This document shows, one piece after another, positions 22,427 through 37,200 of a DNA stretch of 64,000 bases. The DNA is from Lagopus muta (Eukaryota > Chordata > Aves > Galliformes > Phasianidae): the NCBI RefSeq assembly GCF_023343835.1, contig NC_064444.1:16777219-16841218 (forward strand), in the 5' to 3' direction. The notes beneath the pieces were generated by a model. The model did not search any database, was not told the DNA's origin, and saw only the letters and a program-made list of their open reading frames with translations. The first letter of the stretch is position 1. Each line of letters begins with the position of its first letter. The translations under genes and the position numbers were made by a program.

Positions 22427-25195
22427 GAATCTTTGGTTAAGTTTTCTTTACTCAAGGATCACAGAAGTTGGTTCAGCTGAATTTCCTTTAGCATTTTAAT
22501 TGCTGTAACTTTTGCACAACCTTCTATAAGCGGGTACTTGATTGCTGGCACTGACCTATGTTGTAATGTTGCCTAGCAGCACCAATGCTTAAAAGGTTTT
22601 GGTTTTGCCAGGAGAACAGACTGCAGAGTTCTTGTAGTCTGGTTAGTAAATATATATGTATTTAATGTTGGCTACTTTGTGTACCTGTTCCAGTCTGTAG
22701 TAAATCTGAGACCATTTTTTTTTTTACCTTGATCATATACATACTTAACCTTGATTACCAAAACACCCATTATATTTGCTTCTACCAAGAAGTTTAGGAG
22801 TTGCTGTGATACCTTTGCACTTTTTCTCTCCACCATTAGATTGCATTAGTGCTGTTACAAGGGAGAAGCTTTCCACCCATCCCTTCTTTGGACAAGGATG
22901 AATTGTCTGGCCTCCAGCTTTAATATACAGAGCAAGTGAAAGCTAAGCCACAGCACCTCTAAAGCCTACTGAAACTCCATACTGAGTAACACTTTCTGTC
23001 GTGTAATAATTATTAAAAATGCAGGTAATTCAGCCCTTGTTGAAACCTGTGAAGAATTTCAAATTCTGCAAGAGTTCTTAGTATATTATGCTACTCTGAA
23101 GTGTAGTTAAATTTCCCTCTTAGGTCCAGAAGAGGGCAGCATCCCAAATGCTACTCTCTTTGTCTGGCTTAAGTCGTGAAACACAGGTTATTTCCTTTGC
23201 TATATACTTAGCTTTTGCTGTACTGCAGCTGTCAGCTGATAACCTAGCACCATCACCTGTGTAATTTTACATGTAAACTGTGTAAAAATGGGATTAATCC
23301 ATCTGGCCCATCCCTAACAGTTAATAGATCTTGCAATCTGAATATGTCCTTCAATATAGCAAACATTTTCATAAGAAGTATCCCCCAAACTGACAGTTGC
23401 TTGTTTAGACACTTAAAAATATTTCTCTCCTACTTAAGTCTGTAATAAGTGGCTAATGGGATGTTAGATCAAAGTTGGTCATGAGCTGTAGGTGCAGCAG
23501 GGACTTTGTGGTCTGTTGTGGTCTGTTAGTTCTGAATGGTGATGCCAAGGTAACAGACAAAATGTTTTGTTTCTTCTCAGGAAGGATACTGTGACTATTA
23601 ACTTATGTCACAATCCTAGCCTGTTAAAGCTATGCTGCCCATTGGACAGATGCCTTAACTTAGATACTGTGAACATACACTAATCATACATAGGACTAAA
23701 AAGCTGCAGTAAGAAAGCTAAATGCTATTTTTAAAATTAAATAGCAAGAACACCCTGCATGTTGACCTTCCAACTGCGTTCAAATTTCCTCACCTGAAAT
23801 TTTAACCTCCTTACACACCAACGCTGCTTCATGAAAATGGCCCAGACTATTTTTGCATCTTTTGTATCTTGCAGTTATTCATAGCTTTTTGTTTAAGATA
23901 ACCTCAAACAAGAATTCAGTACAAGAATCCAGATATACTCACTGTTATTCAAGGAGATGATGGAGACGTGCAGCAGTTGAAGGAGACATGGCTTCAGCCA
24001 TAATCTTGTGGTCACAAGATTAAGTTCACCTTAAATGCACAATAACTGTACACATGGACAAACTCAGCTGAGAGCAGCGTTCTAAATTAAGATAAAAACC
24101 ATAGGAGTGTTTTTTGAAGGGTATCTTGCTTTGCTGGCCGAACAGTGGCTTCATGTTACCTTTTGGTACATCAAAGTTCAGTAGCAGTGTCCTACTGTTA
24201 GGCTTAGAGCTGTGAAGTTACACATATTGCTGATTGGATCAGTCCATAAGACACTACTACTTATTCCTGGTTTCATGTTTTCATTCTTATTTTTTTTCCT
24301 GCCACTTAGTTTTCAAGATATAGTTGCTGCCATGGACCATTGTGTTTGCTACAACAGTGGTCTGTTCTGTGAGTTTATGGACAGTCATTTCCTAGTGAAC
24401 AACAATGAAACTCAGATGGGGATTTTTCTGACTGAAGTAACATTGCGAATGTGCGTTCGCAGAAACAGTTCAGAAACAAATGCTTACAAGCTTCAGACTG
24501 AACATTTTAATTATGAAAGTTCCATATAACCGTGTAGTAGATGACCACGTACTAACAGCCTGACAGGAAAGAAAGAAAACATAATCACTGAATCCTAAAT
24601 CAAATCTTCAGCATCAAGGAATTTGTATCATTGGAAAGGTGCTTTGTTGATTAAATTCTTGCTACAGATAGATACCACATTTCCATGCAGCATATGGAAA
24701 TGGTAAGTTTCTCTTGAAGGGATAGAAGTCTTAAACACAGTAGCACAACTTGATTCATTTTTCTGCTAGTAATGACAAATTACATGGTGTGATGCGGCCA
24801 GCTGTCTTCTGGGATAAGAACTGAGATGGCACAGCAAATCATTTCATGCAAACATCCATTATAATTAAGTTGGAAATGGCTTCCAGTCCTTTGACTCAAA
24901 GTGATTTTCAGTTCAGTTAAAAATGCATTACTTCACTTGCAGTTTCTGCAGAAATCTGATTTGATCCATTAGCTCTTACCATTTTACTAGCAATTCTGAA
25001 GAAAATTCAGAATGAAGAGTATTTACGTGTAGCTTGTGTACCTGAAATGAGTAGGTAATAATTATCCAATGATAACATGCCCTGAAATACATCTCAGTGT
25101 GAGGGGATGACATGAGGGCACGGTCTATGCAGGATTCTATCTGCAAGTACTCTGAGAGATGAGCGGAAACAGTTTTCCCACTTTTTCCAGTTCCA
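22427..25195. other. Tail-to-tail spacer between SLC7A6OS and SLC7A6
   Basis: AT-rich, unique-looking sequence with no CR1 that I can see. The longest open frame (24212-24529, +) has no recognisable similarity and no splice context. A 22-base inverted repeat (10-base arms, 2-base loop) lies at 24001-24022. In human the 3' ends of these two genes overlap, so an alternative long SLC7A6 3' UTR could run through this stretch. Confidence 0.5.
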
Positions 25196-25201
25196 TTTAT
25201 T
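25196..25201 (-). terminator. SLC7A6: SLC7A6 polyadenylation signal AATAAA
   Basis: The plus strand tttatt reads AATAAA on the gene strand, 57 bases past the SLC7A6 stop (25259-25261). I found no other exact AATAAA on this strand between it and the SLC7A6OS stop. A short 3' UTR is therefore the simplest reading, although the human 3' UTR is long. Confidence 0.5.
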
Positions 25202-25258
25202 CCCTTTCACTGCTGTAATCACTTTACTCCTTTCTGTTCTTAGAATGGCTTTCAAATT

Positions 25259-28200
25259 TTAGTTAGATTTGTTTTCTAATTTCTTTTCTTCACTTGTGTC
25301 CATCTCCGTTAAAACACAGCAACAGAGCAGCTGCATGTTTCGTGTGACTACATCTGCAGAGGAAATAAAAGACAGATCAGAACTCGTGCTCATCTCAACT
25401 GTAATTATACAACATGTACACAAATAATGACAGTTAATTGTCAAGAATGCTGGCTCACTTCTGTTAAGGGAAGTACAAACCACAAAAGAAAGCACTCAGT
25501 ATTTTCAAACAATACTTAAAGTTGTCCTGTTGATTTCATTATCTCTAGCCTAGGGTGTTTTTCCTCTCAAGCACTCTGCCAGTTACTGAAATAAAATCTT
25601 TTTTTCCCTATAACTAAGAGTGTAAAATTGGTAGAAGAAAAAGCAAAGCAAAACAAAACACACAATGACAATATTATTGAGTATTTACATATGCACTAAC
25701 TGCTGCAGCAGCACATCCTGTTACATTCCAGGATTATGCTATAAATCTTCCTTCCCACATCCCTCATTATGGCTTTCTCAGTAATGATAACAGAGCACTG
25801 CTGGAAAGAAATGTATCATTTAACTGCAGTAATTCAACTGAAGGAAAATTCAATCTGTATCTGACACAAACAGCATCTTTAAGCGACTGATACATTACAG
25901 CAAGACAGGTTATTTGCATTGCCAAGAACATCCAGCTCTTTTACATTAATCAGCCGTAATTAAAAAAAAAAACAAAAAACTTTTCATGTGCTTGATGAGA
26001 CCAGGGTGTTTAAAAACTGAGGACAAAATCTGCAGAAAGAGGATGGTATTTTAATGAATTAAAAAAAAAGTGAATAAAAATTGAATATATAAGCAAGCAT
26101 AAAATCAGTATCCCTTTTCACTAGGTCTAGCTGGGATGCAGATAACATTCTTCATAGCAGACCATATGGTGCTATGCTTTAGATTTGTAGCTAAAACAGT
26201 GCCAGCAACACTGTTTTCTTGCTGTTCTTCTTCCTACCCTTTCCCCCATCCTGCTGCAGAGGGTGGGGAGCTCTGTGGGTGCTGAACAACCAGTTGGAGT
26301 CAATCCACCACAACTCTTTTCATCAAAGAACTCAGATTTACCCACTACATTTTTCTCTTTCCTAATAACATCTACATCTATGAAGAGACTTACCTAAAAT
26401 CTTGTTGATAATCTGAGGTCTCCTTGAGGCAGGTAAATAGACTCCCAGGAAAAAGACTGGAATCCCAGATAAAGCAATGGCAATTCCAATCAGTGAATTG
26501 ATGGTGTCACTATAGAGCGGCACAACCACGAGAAATACTGAGCATATGCAGAATATTATTGGGAAAACCACACTGAGCTGGAGACAGAAAACATAACACA
26601 ATGTTTTGACATAACTATTATCTACAATTGCATGTGTTTTGGTGACAGTTACAGTCTCTTCTCTCTGAATCTGTTTGTGAAATAGTTTGTTCTTCCTCTT
26701 GTATGTCTGGTTATTTAAAACCATTAAAAAACAACAACAATAGTATGAAATCTTCAAGACAACAGCTGCTAAAAATTGTGAGGCAAAATGAGGTATGGTA
26801 CGTCCTCTGTGTCCAAAGAAAGTGTGTAGCAGAATTGTATGCTTTTAAACAAATCCATTCAATCAGAGGAAACGAGGACTTTGTCACGGGGCATATAAAC
26901 TTTAGGTAGGAGATGATGGTAAGAGGCTCAGATATTAAACTGAAACACCAACAGAGTTAAATGTGGTCTGCATTCCTAACTTGAGATTTCTATCTAATGA
27001 AACTATTTTAAGGAAAAAAAGGTTCCCTACTACATTAGCCTACTGGACATTTTCAGTTGACAGAGAGATGGGATACTGCCTGAACTAACATACAAAAAGA
27101 GAGCACACTATTACAATACCTACTTATTCTCACCTAGCTAACAAGCTATGTTCCACTGGAGAATGTGGAAGACATTTTGTGTCCTATCAACTTGTAAGCT
27201 TTGGGCATAACAAGCATGGTACAGATCTTAGTGCACTAAAGTTACAGAAAATAGAGGGGTTTAAAACAACTCTGTATAAGTAAATTTTACCTTCAGTGGC
27301 CTGGCTCGATTTGGTTCCTTCCAACGTAGATATAATTGACCAGCAATAGACAGACCAACAAAAAACCAGTAACTGAAACTGAAGTAATTAATAAGCTTGA
27401 AGACATCTTGCACAGCCAGGTAAATTAGGGTCATAGCACACTGTCAGAAAAGAATAGGACTGGGATGAACAAGAGAAGTTTGAAACACACTGCTTATGCT
27501 GCTTTTGCATTAAATCAACACCATCCTTCTCTCCTTGGTGTTCGATACGATTTTATGCCTCCCTCAAAATCTGCAGTCTCAGAAATCACCCTGTGCTGGT
27601 GATGATAGTCAATCTGAAGTTCTGCCTTGTGCCATCAACTGAACAATTATTTCTGAGTATCCCCACTGCTGAGATGTACTGATGTTTCCCATGCAGGCAG
27701 GAGTACAAGTACGACGCTTCTTACAATTTACCCACGATTAGAAGAAATAATTTCTTACTCCATATCAGTTTGTAATAATTCTTTAGTATCCATTAGAGGT
27801 TTTTATCAGCATGATAGGTTATACAGTAACTCAATTTTAATATCTTCATCTGCAGCTTACTTTGCATACAGAAGCCACATACTAATTTTATGAACTGTTT
27901 TATCTGTATTTAGCTTAGAGGAAACAAGTCTGCTAACAGATCTTACACAACAGTCACCAAACAAAGTAATCCAATCACATTCAGTCACTTTCAACTTTCT
28001 TTGTTGTTAGTTGTATGGGAACTGTTGAGTCACGGCCTGAACCACTGATGGAGCACCTGGGGAAAGGACCTGGTCAGCCCTGGGAGCACAGGTGAATGCA
28101 GTTCAGCTGTGTGACAGGAAGGGGTGGAGCCTGGCTGCACCTCTCTTAGGTGCCATTTAAGGGCTGGCTGCCTCTGGGGAAGGATCTCTGGTTGCAGATT

Positions 28201-31200
28201 CCTCCCTTGTGGAGTTTTCTTTGTGAGCCTAATCTTCAGAGATGGGTGAGTACTTCTCTTCTGTAACACCATTCCATTTGTGTTAGTCCCTCTGCTACTT
28301 GCTCCCATATCCCCCTTCCACTGTGCTGATTTTTTTGACTGTAACAGGAGTACAGCAGGTTGTGGGTTGCTTGTTGTTTTTGTTTGTTTTTTGTTTGTTT
28401 TCCAGTTAAGAAACTCTTTTTGAGACTGTTACTCAGTTTTGTACTGAGTTTCTTCTATTGCCTCGTTCCAGCCTATGTAGAAACAAGGTTTTCTTTTATA
28501 TAGTTCATAGGGATCTAGACTGTTGAAAATAAAAATTACTTACATTGAAAAGCAGTGCTGGCACAGGTGTGAACCTCTCTACATGGATCATAGACAACAG
28601 ATCAGGAAGGTGACCTTCCCGAGATCCTACAAAAAACAGCCTTTAAAAAAAAAAACAAATCACAAAGTAGATATTGAGGCCATAAGTCCAGAAAGAACAA
28701 ATTACAGAAACAAACCAATAGCATTCTATATATGTGTTTACACTCCAAAATTTCGTACTTTAAACTAGAAAATGGACTCAGCCTCTCCTATAAAGTGCAC
28801 TTTACAACTACCATTAAAAAGATATATAGGCTTTTAGGAACATGTCATTAACAACCACTTCTTAGAAAACCATCCTCCATATGAAATAATGTCTATAGAA
28901 AATGAAATAAAGCCCTATCACTATAAAAAATGTATATATATCTGAAAGCTATTGTTGAAGACATTGCAGTTCACAGCAGAACAGTTTTCAGTGACAGCCA
29001 GAAGAGATGGGTGTATAGTTTAGTGAGATCTTTCTGCAGGTCTGGTCATAAACCAATCGTGTCTGACTTTACTGTCAGCCATAAATTGCTCTATGTGATC
29101 TCACCAGGTTGTGTTTGTTCTACATAGAGACACTGTGCATATATACAGTGAAGGGGAAGGGTATCAAAATGCTAGGACAAATCTATTTAAAGCCAGTAGC
29201 TACGCCTATAATCAGGGCTCAGGAAAAAAGATTCTACCATATTCTATGGTTTTGGGCTAAAGCTTAACAGCAACGACTTTCAAAACTTTTACTTGGAGAA
29301 AAAGATACTAGATTACAAAGTAAGTTCAAAGTGAATACGTTTAAAAACAAGAACTTGCTGTAAGAACTCTTATCAAGTGAAGTGGATGATAATTCAATTC
29401 AAATATTTAAAAGACATGAGAACTTTCCTCCTTGACAACATTCGTTTGACCTTTAATTGTACTCTACGTCATACAGAAGCTTTAGGGAAGTCAGGCAGTG
29501 CTTAGGGCAGTGCTACATTTACCACACTGTGGTTTACGTCATCTGTCGTTTTACTGCAGCTATTTGTTACAGGTTCCAGTTTGACACCGCTTTTGCCCTC
29601 ACAACAGATGAGTGCAATAGTAACACACAGGAATACTGCAGAACACTTTTTAAACAAAAAGAGATACCTTGACGATGCTAGAATTGAAGCATTAAGTCCA
29701 CCAAAACAAGAAAAGGCTACAGCAATTGGAATTGTCCAGCTGAAGATACCAAACACCTCGTCAGCAAATGTCTGATAAAAGAAAAAGCAAACATGAAAAT
29801 ATCTGTAACAAAACTGATGTAAAACAACATAATCAAAGCTTTTACTGTAAGTTTATATGGAAAAATAATAACATAGTAGGGACAATGCAGCACACAGCAT
29901 TTCTCATTTCTTCATTCTGAACAAGAACAGAACTCTTTACCCAAGCACCTGGACTCACATTTTCTGTTCACAAAATAGTTCTCACAAAAGACAGGAGTGT
30001 TCTCATGACAATTTTCTCACTAATTTTGTACATCTGATTATGTCTAACATATTAATGAACTCAAGTATAGCATATTGACTATTCTCTTGCTTTTCCAATT
30101 TCCTATCCAACTTGTTTTTGCTCTTTAGCTCTGTCATCAGGACCTCTGGGCTCTAGTCTCACAGCTAATAGAGGAAGTAGTTTTTCAGACCTTTATTAGT
30201 GGTGCTAGGCAATACTGCAGGCCAGCTGCATGTGACCTTCCGTAGCACAGTGCTAAGGAGCCTGAAGCCCATGATTTCACAGCAAGCAGTAAGAGGCACT
30301 GAACAGCAGTGATCAGAGAAGCACAGCACACATAGATAGTAATCTGCATCCTATCTATGACAGCTCATTACTTCCATTATTCCTTCTCCTGATGCAAACT
30401 AACAGTCAAAGTAGTGATGGGGTAAGGCCTGCATTGGCACTAAATCACTATTGAAAAGCAATATATGAATTACACAAGTGTATTCAAAAACACCGCCACC
30501 AAGATTTCGTGGGGATTAGGACATACACAGTAAAAATGTCACATCTCAGCAGGTAGCAGTCGCGTATCTTACAAACCTCTCTTCATATCACTCCTTCAGC
30601 TCTCTTTACTGTTTTCAAGGCCATCAGACACAAGAAGCCTATAATCTAGCTCAGCTTTCTACAGATCTGTCTTTTCTACTACAAACTTTCCCTTTGGATC
30701 AGTTTTTAATATCCTGATCCTTCGAACCATCTCCCTGTTGGTCTCCCCTTTGAACCACTACTCTTTATTACCTTTTTTTTATGAGCTAGGAAGTCCAGTC
30801 AAAGTGAATTACCTTTGTTGGTAGGATATAAAGCTGGCTTTAACAGTGGTCAATTTTTGATTTGGCTGTTCCAGGAACAAGATTAACAAAAGCAATGCAT
30901 TATGATATGTTTATGATACCATATTATGATATGATTTTGGAATGGTTTGATTAAAACCTACATTACATTCAATTGATTTTTTATTTATTTATTTTAGGCA
31001 ATGAGTGACTTTTTCTAAGCAAAACTCTGCATATAGCTTCAATGTAATGCAGAATAATTAACTGGCCAAGTTTTGGTTTTATGTCAGTAAAAGTTTCCTG
31101 CTTTTTTTTTTTTTTGTCTGGGCTGACAGAAGTGCTTTGTTCTTCACATCATCCAGGTGAAGGTTCAGAATCCCATTCTGCTTAGCTGTACACTACCATC

Positions 31201-34200
31201 CACATTAAGAAGGAAAATATTCCATCCTTTTGTTGGATCTAGTTCAACCTCAAAGACAATAGGATTTCCTGCTGCTAAGGAACAGCACAAAAGCACACGA
31301 TTGCTTCAGTGAGAGCGTTGCCAAAAGGTTCAAAGTTAACTGTGAAACTCAACCTAATTCTTACTAAGCATTGCTTCTCCTTTTTTGGGCACATTAGCAT
31401 ATGTTCCCTCAAAATGCAACATCATCACAGGGGGGAAGAAAAACACGCACACACAAAGTCCCACAGAAGTTACAAAAACTGGGTACCATGGATTGCCCAT
31501 TTTCAGTCCACCGAAACAAAAAAAGCAAATAATAATTTACATTAATAATATGTATGAAAGACTTTTGCTGCTCAAGATTAATTACAAGAATTCAGTGCTT
31601 CTCTCAGATCTTTATCAGCTCTAAATGCAGCTCTGACCAAACTGATCTCACAAAGCAGAACACATCTTGTAATAACCCAGTGAAAGCATTACAACTTCTC
31701 CAGAACAGGTTAAGAATGAGAACTGGCTGAAAACTCTAACAGACAACTGTTACAAGGATGTTCAATCATTTTAAAGGATGACTTACGCCAGGAGTGCCTC
31801 ATTTCCAAAGCCAAACAGCAACTGAAGTTAGATACCAACCTTGTAACTGTCAGAGGATTTTTTCAATATGCAAAGCTAAAATACAGAAATCACTCAATGT
31901 GATTAAGCTGTTTAGTAAGGTTGCTTAAATGATAAGCATTTGTGTAAGTAACATTAACAGCTGCAGTTAAAAAAAAAAAAAAGGAGGAAAATGTAAGGAT
32001 GTAGTCTTATGCTAAGGATGCAAACTAGCTGGAGAATCCATTTCCCCAAAAGCAGGTTTGTGTTTGTTCTTTGTGTTTTCCAATTCCTTTTGGAACATTT
32101 AGTATAGGGCCATTGCAGGATGCCAAATGTAAAACTAACTCAAGTCCATTTCCATCCTATCATGCATATCCCATCTTTCTGAGATGTGCTAATGTTATTT
32201 CACACATCTTGAAAAACAGAAGTCAGTCATATGGGCAGTAAAACCCAGAGAGCATTAAGGTATCACTGATACTAAGGTATCCATGGTATCACTTCCACAG
32301 AACATACACAGATGAAGATGTTGCACAGTCAGTGTATTCCAGAAGCAGACCTGTGACACTAAGATACGTAAGAACTACTGATCCATCTCAAAGGCTAAAT
32401 CATTAATTTTCCTGGACCTGTACCAGTCAGCCCCTTTGAAAGAGAGAGTAACCCACTCAGGGCCTTTATCCCCACTGTCATTTCTGATTTATTTTCTAAT
32501 GCTCTGAATGAGATTCTTGAGAGAACAGAGGGTGGAGGATTAACAGCAAGAGCTTCACTTTACTAAGTAAGGAAAGGCAAAAGAGTATTTTAATTCAGAA
32601 TGATCCATAAAGTTCAGCTTGGTCTGCCAAGTAGATCTGTCTGCTAAATGATCTTTCAGCAAAACTTAGTTGCTCAGTTGAAAGGTATCTGAAGTAAACT
32701 TTCTAGAGATAGTACCTAGTAGAGGTAGTGCCTAGCTTAACATGACAGGTATAGTCCCAAAGGTTTTGTGCAGCTGTTTTCTCATCTTGCTTTCAACATT
32801 AAAAAATATAACTAAAAAAAAAATCAGCCAAGTTCTTACATTACTACTAATGCATAAATCACACTTCTATCCCTCACTTCCATACCAGTAAATCCTCCAA
32901 CACTTTATTTTGACAGATGCTAAGAAATGTCATCACCAAGGCTATGCTATAGTGCTTCTTTATCAGGGGATGTTACTGAAAGCTAAAAGTGGCCATGATA
33001 AGCATTCAACTGCGTGCACAACAGATGGTTATTCTGCATAAGAAGGACAGAGAAAAGTACAGGAAACAGTCAAGTTATCAAGCACATACACCACGTGCAG
33101 TATGCCAAGAGAAAATAAAAGGGGAGGGAGAAGAGTTAGTGGCTGCTTTCTGCTAACACTGTAGTTTTACAACCATGAATCCTCCATAAATGAGCTGGGG
33201 CTGGGCTCTGAACTGAGCATCTGACCAATTCCACTTTAACTACCACTACTTCTGGGAGCAGTGCAGTGCATTTATAAAAACAAATGAGCTGGCAACAGGG
33301 GAAAGAATAGAGCATTTGGAGGGGTATGTGGAGGATGACAGAGGAGCCTACCTGGAGGCAGCTATAGCAGAAGCATTTAGTCCACCATAACAGGAGAAAG
33401 CCACCACTATGGGGATGGATTTCTTCTCAGGTTTCTTCTGAGAAAGTCTAAAGAGCAAGAAGGATTAAGAGATTAAATTGTCATCTCTGCTATAGTCTGT
33501 CAAGCCCTGTAGCCCAGACTTCAACTACAACTGTTCCTAATAGCCAGGAAACATAAAAGAATTCAGTGGCTTATGCAGCACTTGCAATTAAAGATAATGT
33601 CTTTTTCTGCCCTCCCATACATTGGACATGTAAGATACACATACATACACACACAGTGTAGAGAGACACGTACCTAGAATCACTTCCTTCATTCTGACTT
33701 TCTTCCCAGACCATCAACAAGGAAAAATAATGAAGAAAGAAGTCAGGTGCTCCCAGCCATGCACTTCTCAGCTGAACTGCCTTCATTTCCTCACAATGTT
33801 ATGCTTCATTCCCAGAAGAACTATTGAATTACAGCTTCATTTAAAGACGTGAATGACTAATTTAACTACATTTGTGACCTGGCTTAGTTTGATCTCATGA
33901 TCATCAGCTGGTATTCAGTGAATGGCTGCAAGAATATTTTATCCTTCTAAGTGTCCAAACAATAGTTCTATATGAATGCCCTGAGCCAAATGCAGCAGGA
34001 GTTATCCCACACAAAGAGCTGCCACAACAAAGCACACAGGATCCCACCTCACACCCAGTAATTCAGGCACACAAGACAATCAGAATGACCCACGTTTGTT
34101 TTAGGAAATAGAAGATGAGAATTGCTTCGTTCATCCATCATATGGCTGCACATAAAAGTGCACATGAAAAATGTCAGACTGCATTGAGAGCACAGACTGC

Positions 34201-37200
34201 AAGCAATGCTGGCAAGTCAGAAATACAGTGCTGATCAGATGGATAAATGCAAAGAGAATGTAATCTAACAGGAACCAGAAATTTATACAAAGCTACACTG
34301 AAAGACTGAGGTATTTTGATTAGGAAGGCTTAAAAGGTATCTACAGAGCCTCTTTAAATAGCTCATTTCAAAACCTCACTGCACATGCAAGTTTTTCCAG
34401 GCTCAGTTCTACAACATTCTTACCCATATTTACCTCATATATAATGTGAAAGAGATAATGAGCAGTCTGGCTAGTATCAGGAAGTGCAATTAATTCTGTT
34501 ATGACTTCTCTCTTGAGGCAGAGTATAAACACATCCACGCGTTACAAGATTTGGCAGACTGAACTGTTTTCTCAGTTTTCAGCTTCTCAGGCCTTTAAGG
34601 GGCTAATTCCTAAGGGAAACATAGACCATGATCTATGGTGATCAGGAAGCTGCCCAAATAAAAAAGCCACTGAGCACATCAGGTTTCTTACTGTCATAGA
34701 TCACATTTGTCACGATACTGTATGATATCTGCTCAGTTTGACCAAGTTAGATTTATTGTTGCGTATTATAAAGACAGGAGAGAGGGAGAATATCAACTGG
34801 AAGCACTGCCAGAAAATCATAAAGGTGACATAGAAAGGCATTAAAGAAAAAATTGTTCAGATCTCCTGTCATTCTTGTTTCATCTGCCATTCTGTTGGTC
34901 GAATTATTTAAAGAGGCATAATTATCTCCTTGTATTATTGATAATTCTAATAAACAGTTCTTCCATTATAAGGTACAGAACATGCATTTCATCCAAAGGG
35001 ACCTTACTGGAAGGTGTGAGCATAACTAAGGATAGTGGATGTGAACAGGCAGCTAAAGACAAGCAAGTTTCCCTCTTCAGGAAAGAAGCCACTGACTGGC
35101 CAAATGAAGTAAGGCAAATAACACACAAGGTCTGATAGTAACTTGGCAATTTCTGGCTAAATTCAGAAAAAAGAACATTTCAAAAGTTGTTCAACTATCC
35201 ACCATGGAAAATTTAAACCATTAAGTCACACAGACTCCCACGTTTCTATCTCACTGGAGGAGGAGGTATGCCAAAGCAAAGCAAGCCTGTTTTAGAATAT
35301 GAGCACACCAGGTTAAGTTGGACTGATCAGTGCCAGATTCACAAGATAGAATTCAAAGACACAGCTGAAATTGGCTGTAGATTGGGAATAAAGATGGCTG
35401 AGCTGTACAGCCTCGTGGAAGATGACAGCCAGCTATGCAGAGCAATCAGCTGCTTCTATCACAAAGCATTTTTAATTTTTCTGACTGGAAGCAAGCTGCT
35501 AAATGCTACCCACTGTATGAATGCAATCAACCAGACAGAAAAAAGAAAAAAAGACATGACCACACAGAAGAAGCAGGGAACAAGCTATGTTCACAGGGTA
35601 TGCCAGCTAGCACACTCTTCCCTGTTAGAAGATGAGGTAGCCCAAAAAAGGTCAAGTGACTGAGGAGCCAGCTGCCCTCTTCATGAACAAACATTACAGT
35701 GGCACTCTTAATAGCAAGAAATAGCTGTTCAAGGCCATGGGAAACTGAAATAAAATTTCTGCACTTTTTTCTGTGTGTTTTTGCTACAGAGGAACTGATT
35801 CATGTGCATTAATCTCAACAGCAGCGGTTGTGATGGCTTGCATACAGAAGTGAAACAGAAGTGAGAACTGAAACACTGACAGGAGAAAGGAAGTGATTTT
35901 CACATGATCAGCAAATGGCTGAAAAGCATTTGCAGACTCCTAAGCTAGCTGTTGCCACATTACTTCACTTACTTCAACAAAGAAAGAACTTTAAGAAACC
36001 GAGTTTCTTAGCTCTGACAGTGGAATTAAACCAGAAGCAAAGCCCATGCTGAACTAAAAGGAAGGACATTATATCGTTTAGTTTCATATCAGTCCTTGGT
36101 AAGATCTCTTTCACCTCTCAGCCATTAAGAAAAACAGAATGTGAGGTGATGTGCAAAGATGCACTACTGCTACCATTTCTTTTACTTGGAACCTTTCCTC
36201 TCCTCATTTAGAAACTGGTGGCATGCTCCTTGTAGCTCAAAGCTGTTTGAAATGAATGTAAGATACTCCTACCCAGATCGATGCAGACAGGCTAAGTTTA
36301 GCAGCTGCTTTACTACACAAAAGGTTCTGAAATGCAGCAACATTATTGAAATTTTTCTTTAAAAATTCCTTATAGTAATTTTATGTAACCACTACTTACA
36401 AGATAAAAAGGAAACGACAGCTGTCTGTGTCACACATCACGTGTGGTCTGCTCACATAGCCTACAATGCACTCATGAAGAAACTCTCCCAGTTATTGCCA
36501 TTTGCTGCTTAATGGTTTGCACTGTTCTGCAGACTCAGAGCTAAGGGCAGCTTCCCTTTCAGGACAGGCTAACCCACTAAACCAGAGGATATATTCCAAG
36601 AGCACACCTTCTGCATTCATCTACTGCAATCTGAAATATCAGCAAGCATTACACAGCGTGTGTGTCAGATCACCAGTTCTACTCTACCCCATTCCTTGCT
36701 GAGGCCCACATTGATTGTTAATATATTAGCAGACCAAGCTTAAAATTGGTTTCTAAAACTGGGCAATTGAATTTGAATCAGCAACAAAAAGGAATCGTTA
36801 ATGAGTCGTGTTAAGTTCAGCTGAACTTCCACCTTTTCATTCTAAAAGGGATATAAGAAATGGCACTCAGCAAAACACTGCCAGCCTGTAGCATCTCAGC
36901 AAAAATGCCTTTAGACAGTTATGCCTTTAGTTTAGTTAAACTTTTAAGTGCAAGCATTTGGCAATCCTGAGATCTAATGAAAAAGCACAGCCGTAGATGT
37001 CTAAAGTCAATCATCCCATTAAGTTCCATTAAAACTATCACAACCCATAAATCCCTTGGAATCTCAAACACATTTTCATTTATATTCTAGTCACCTAACA
37101 TGTCAGCAAGCAATTAGCTTACTGAGGATTAAGTCACCTTCCTTCTTTTTTTAATCTTCCATTTTCACATGCATCCTATAAAAGGAGACCTGATCGTTTC

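Noticed and set aside
24001-24022. 22-base inverted repeat (taatcttgtg arms)
   Set aside because: The arms are short, AT-rich and isolated, and could arise by chance, so it is not reported as a functional hairpin.
35268-35663. 131-codon plus-strand frame in an SLC7A6 intron
   Set aside because: No motif, no splice sites, no similarity I recognise, and antisense to a transcribed intron.
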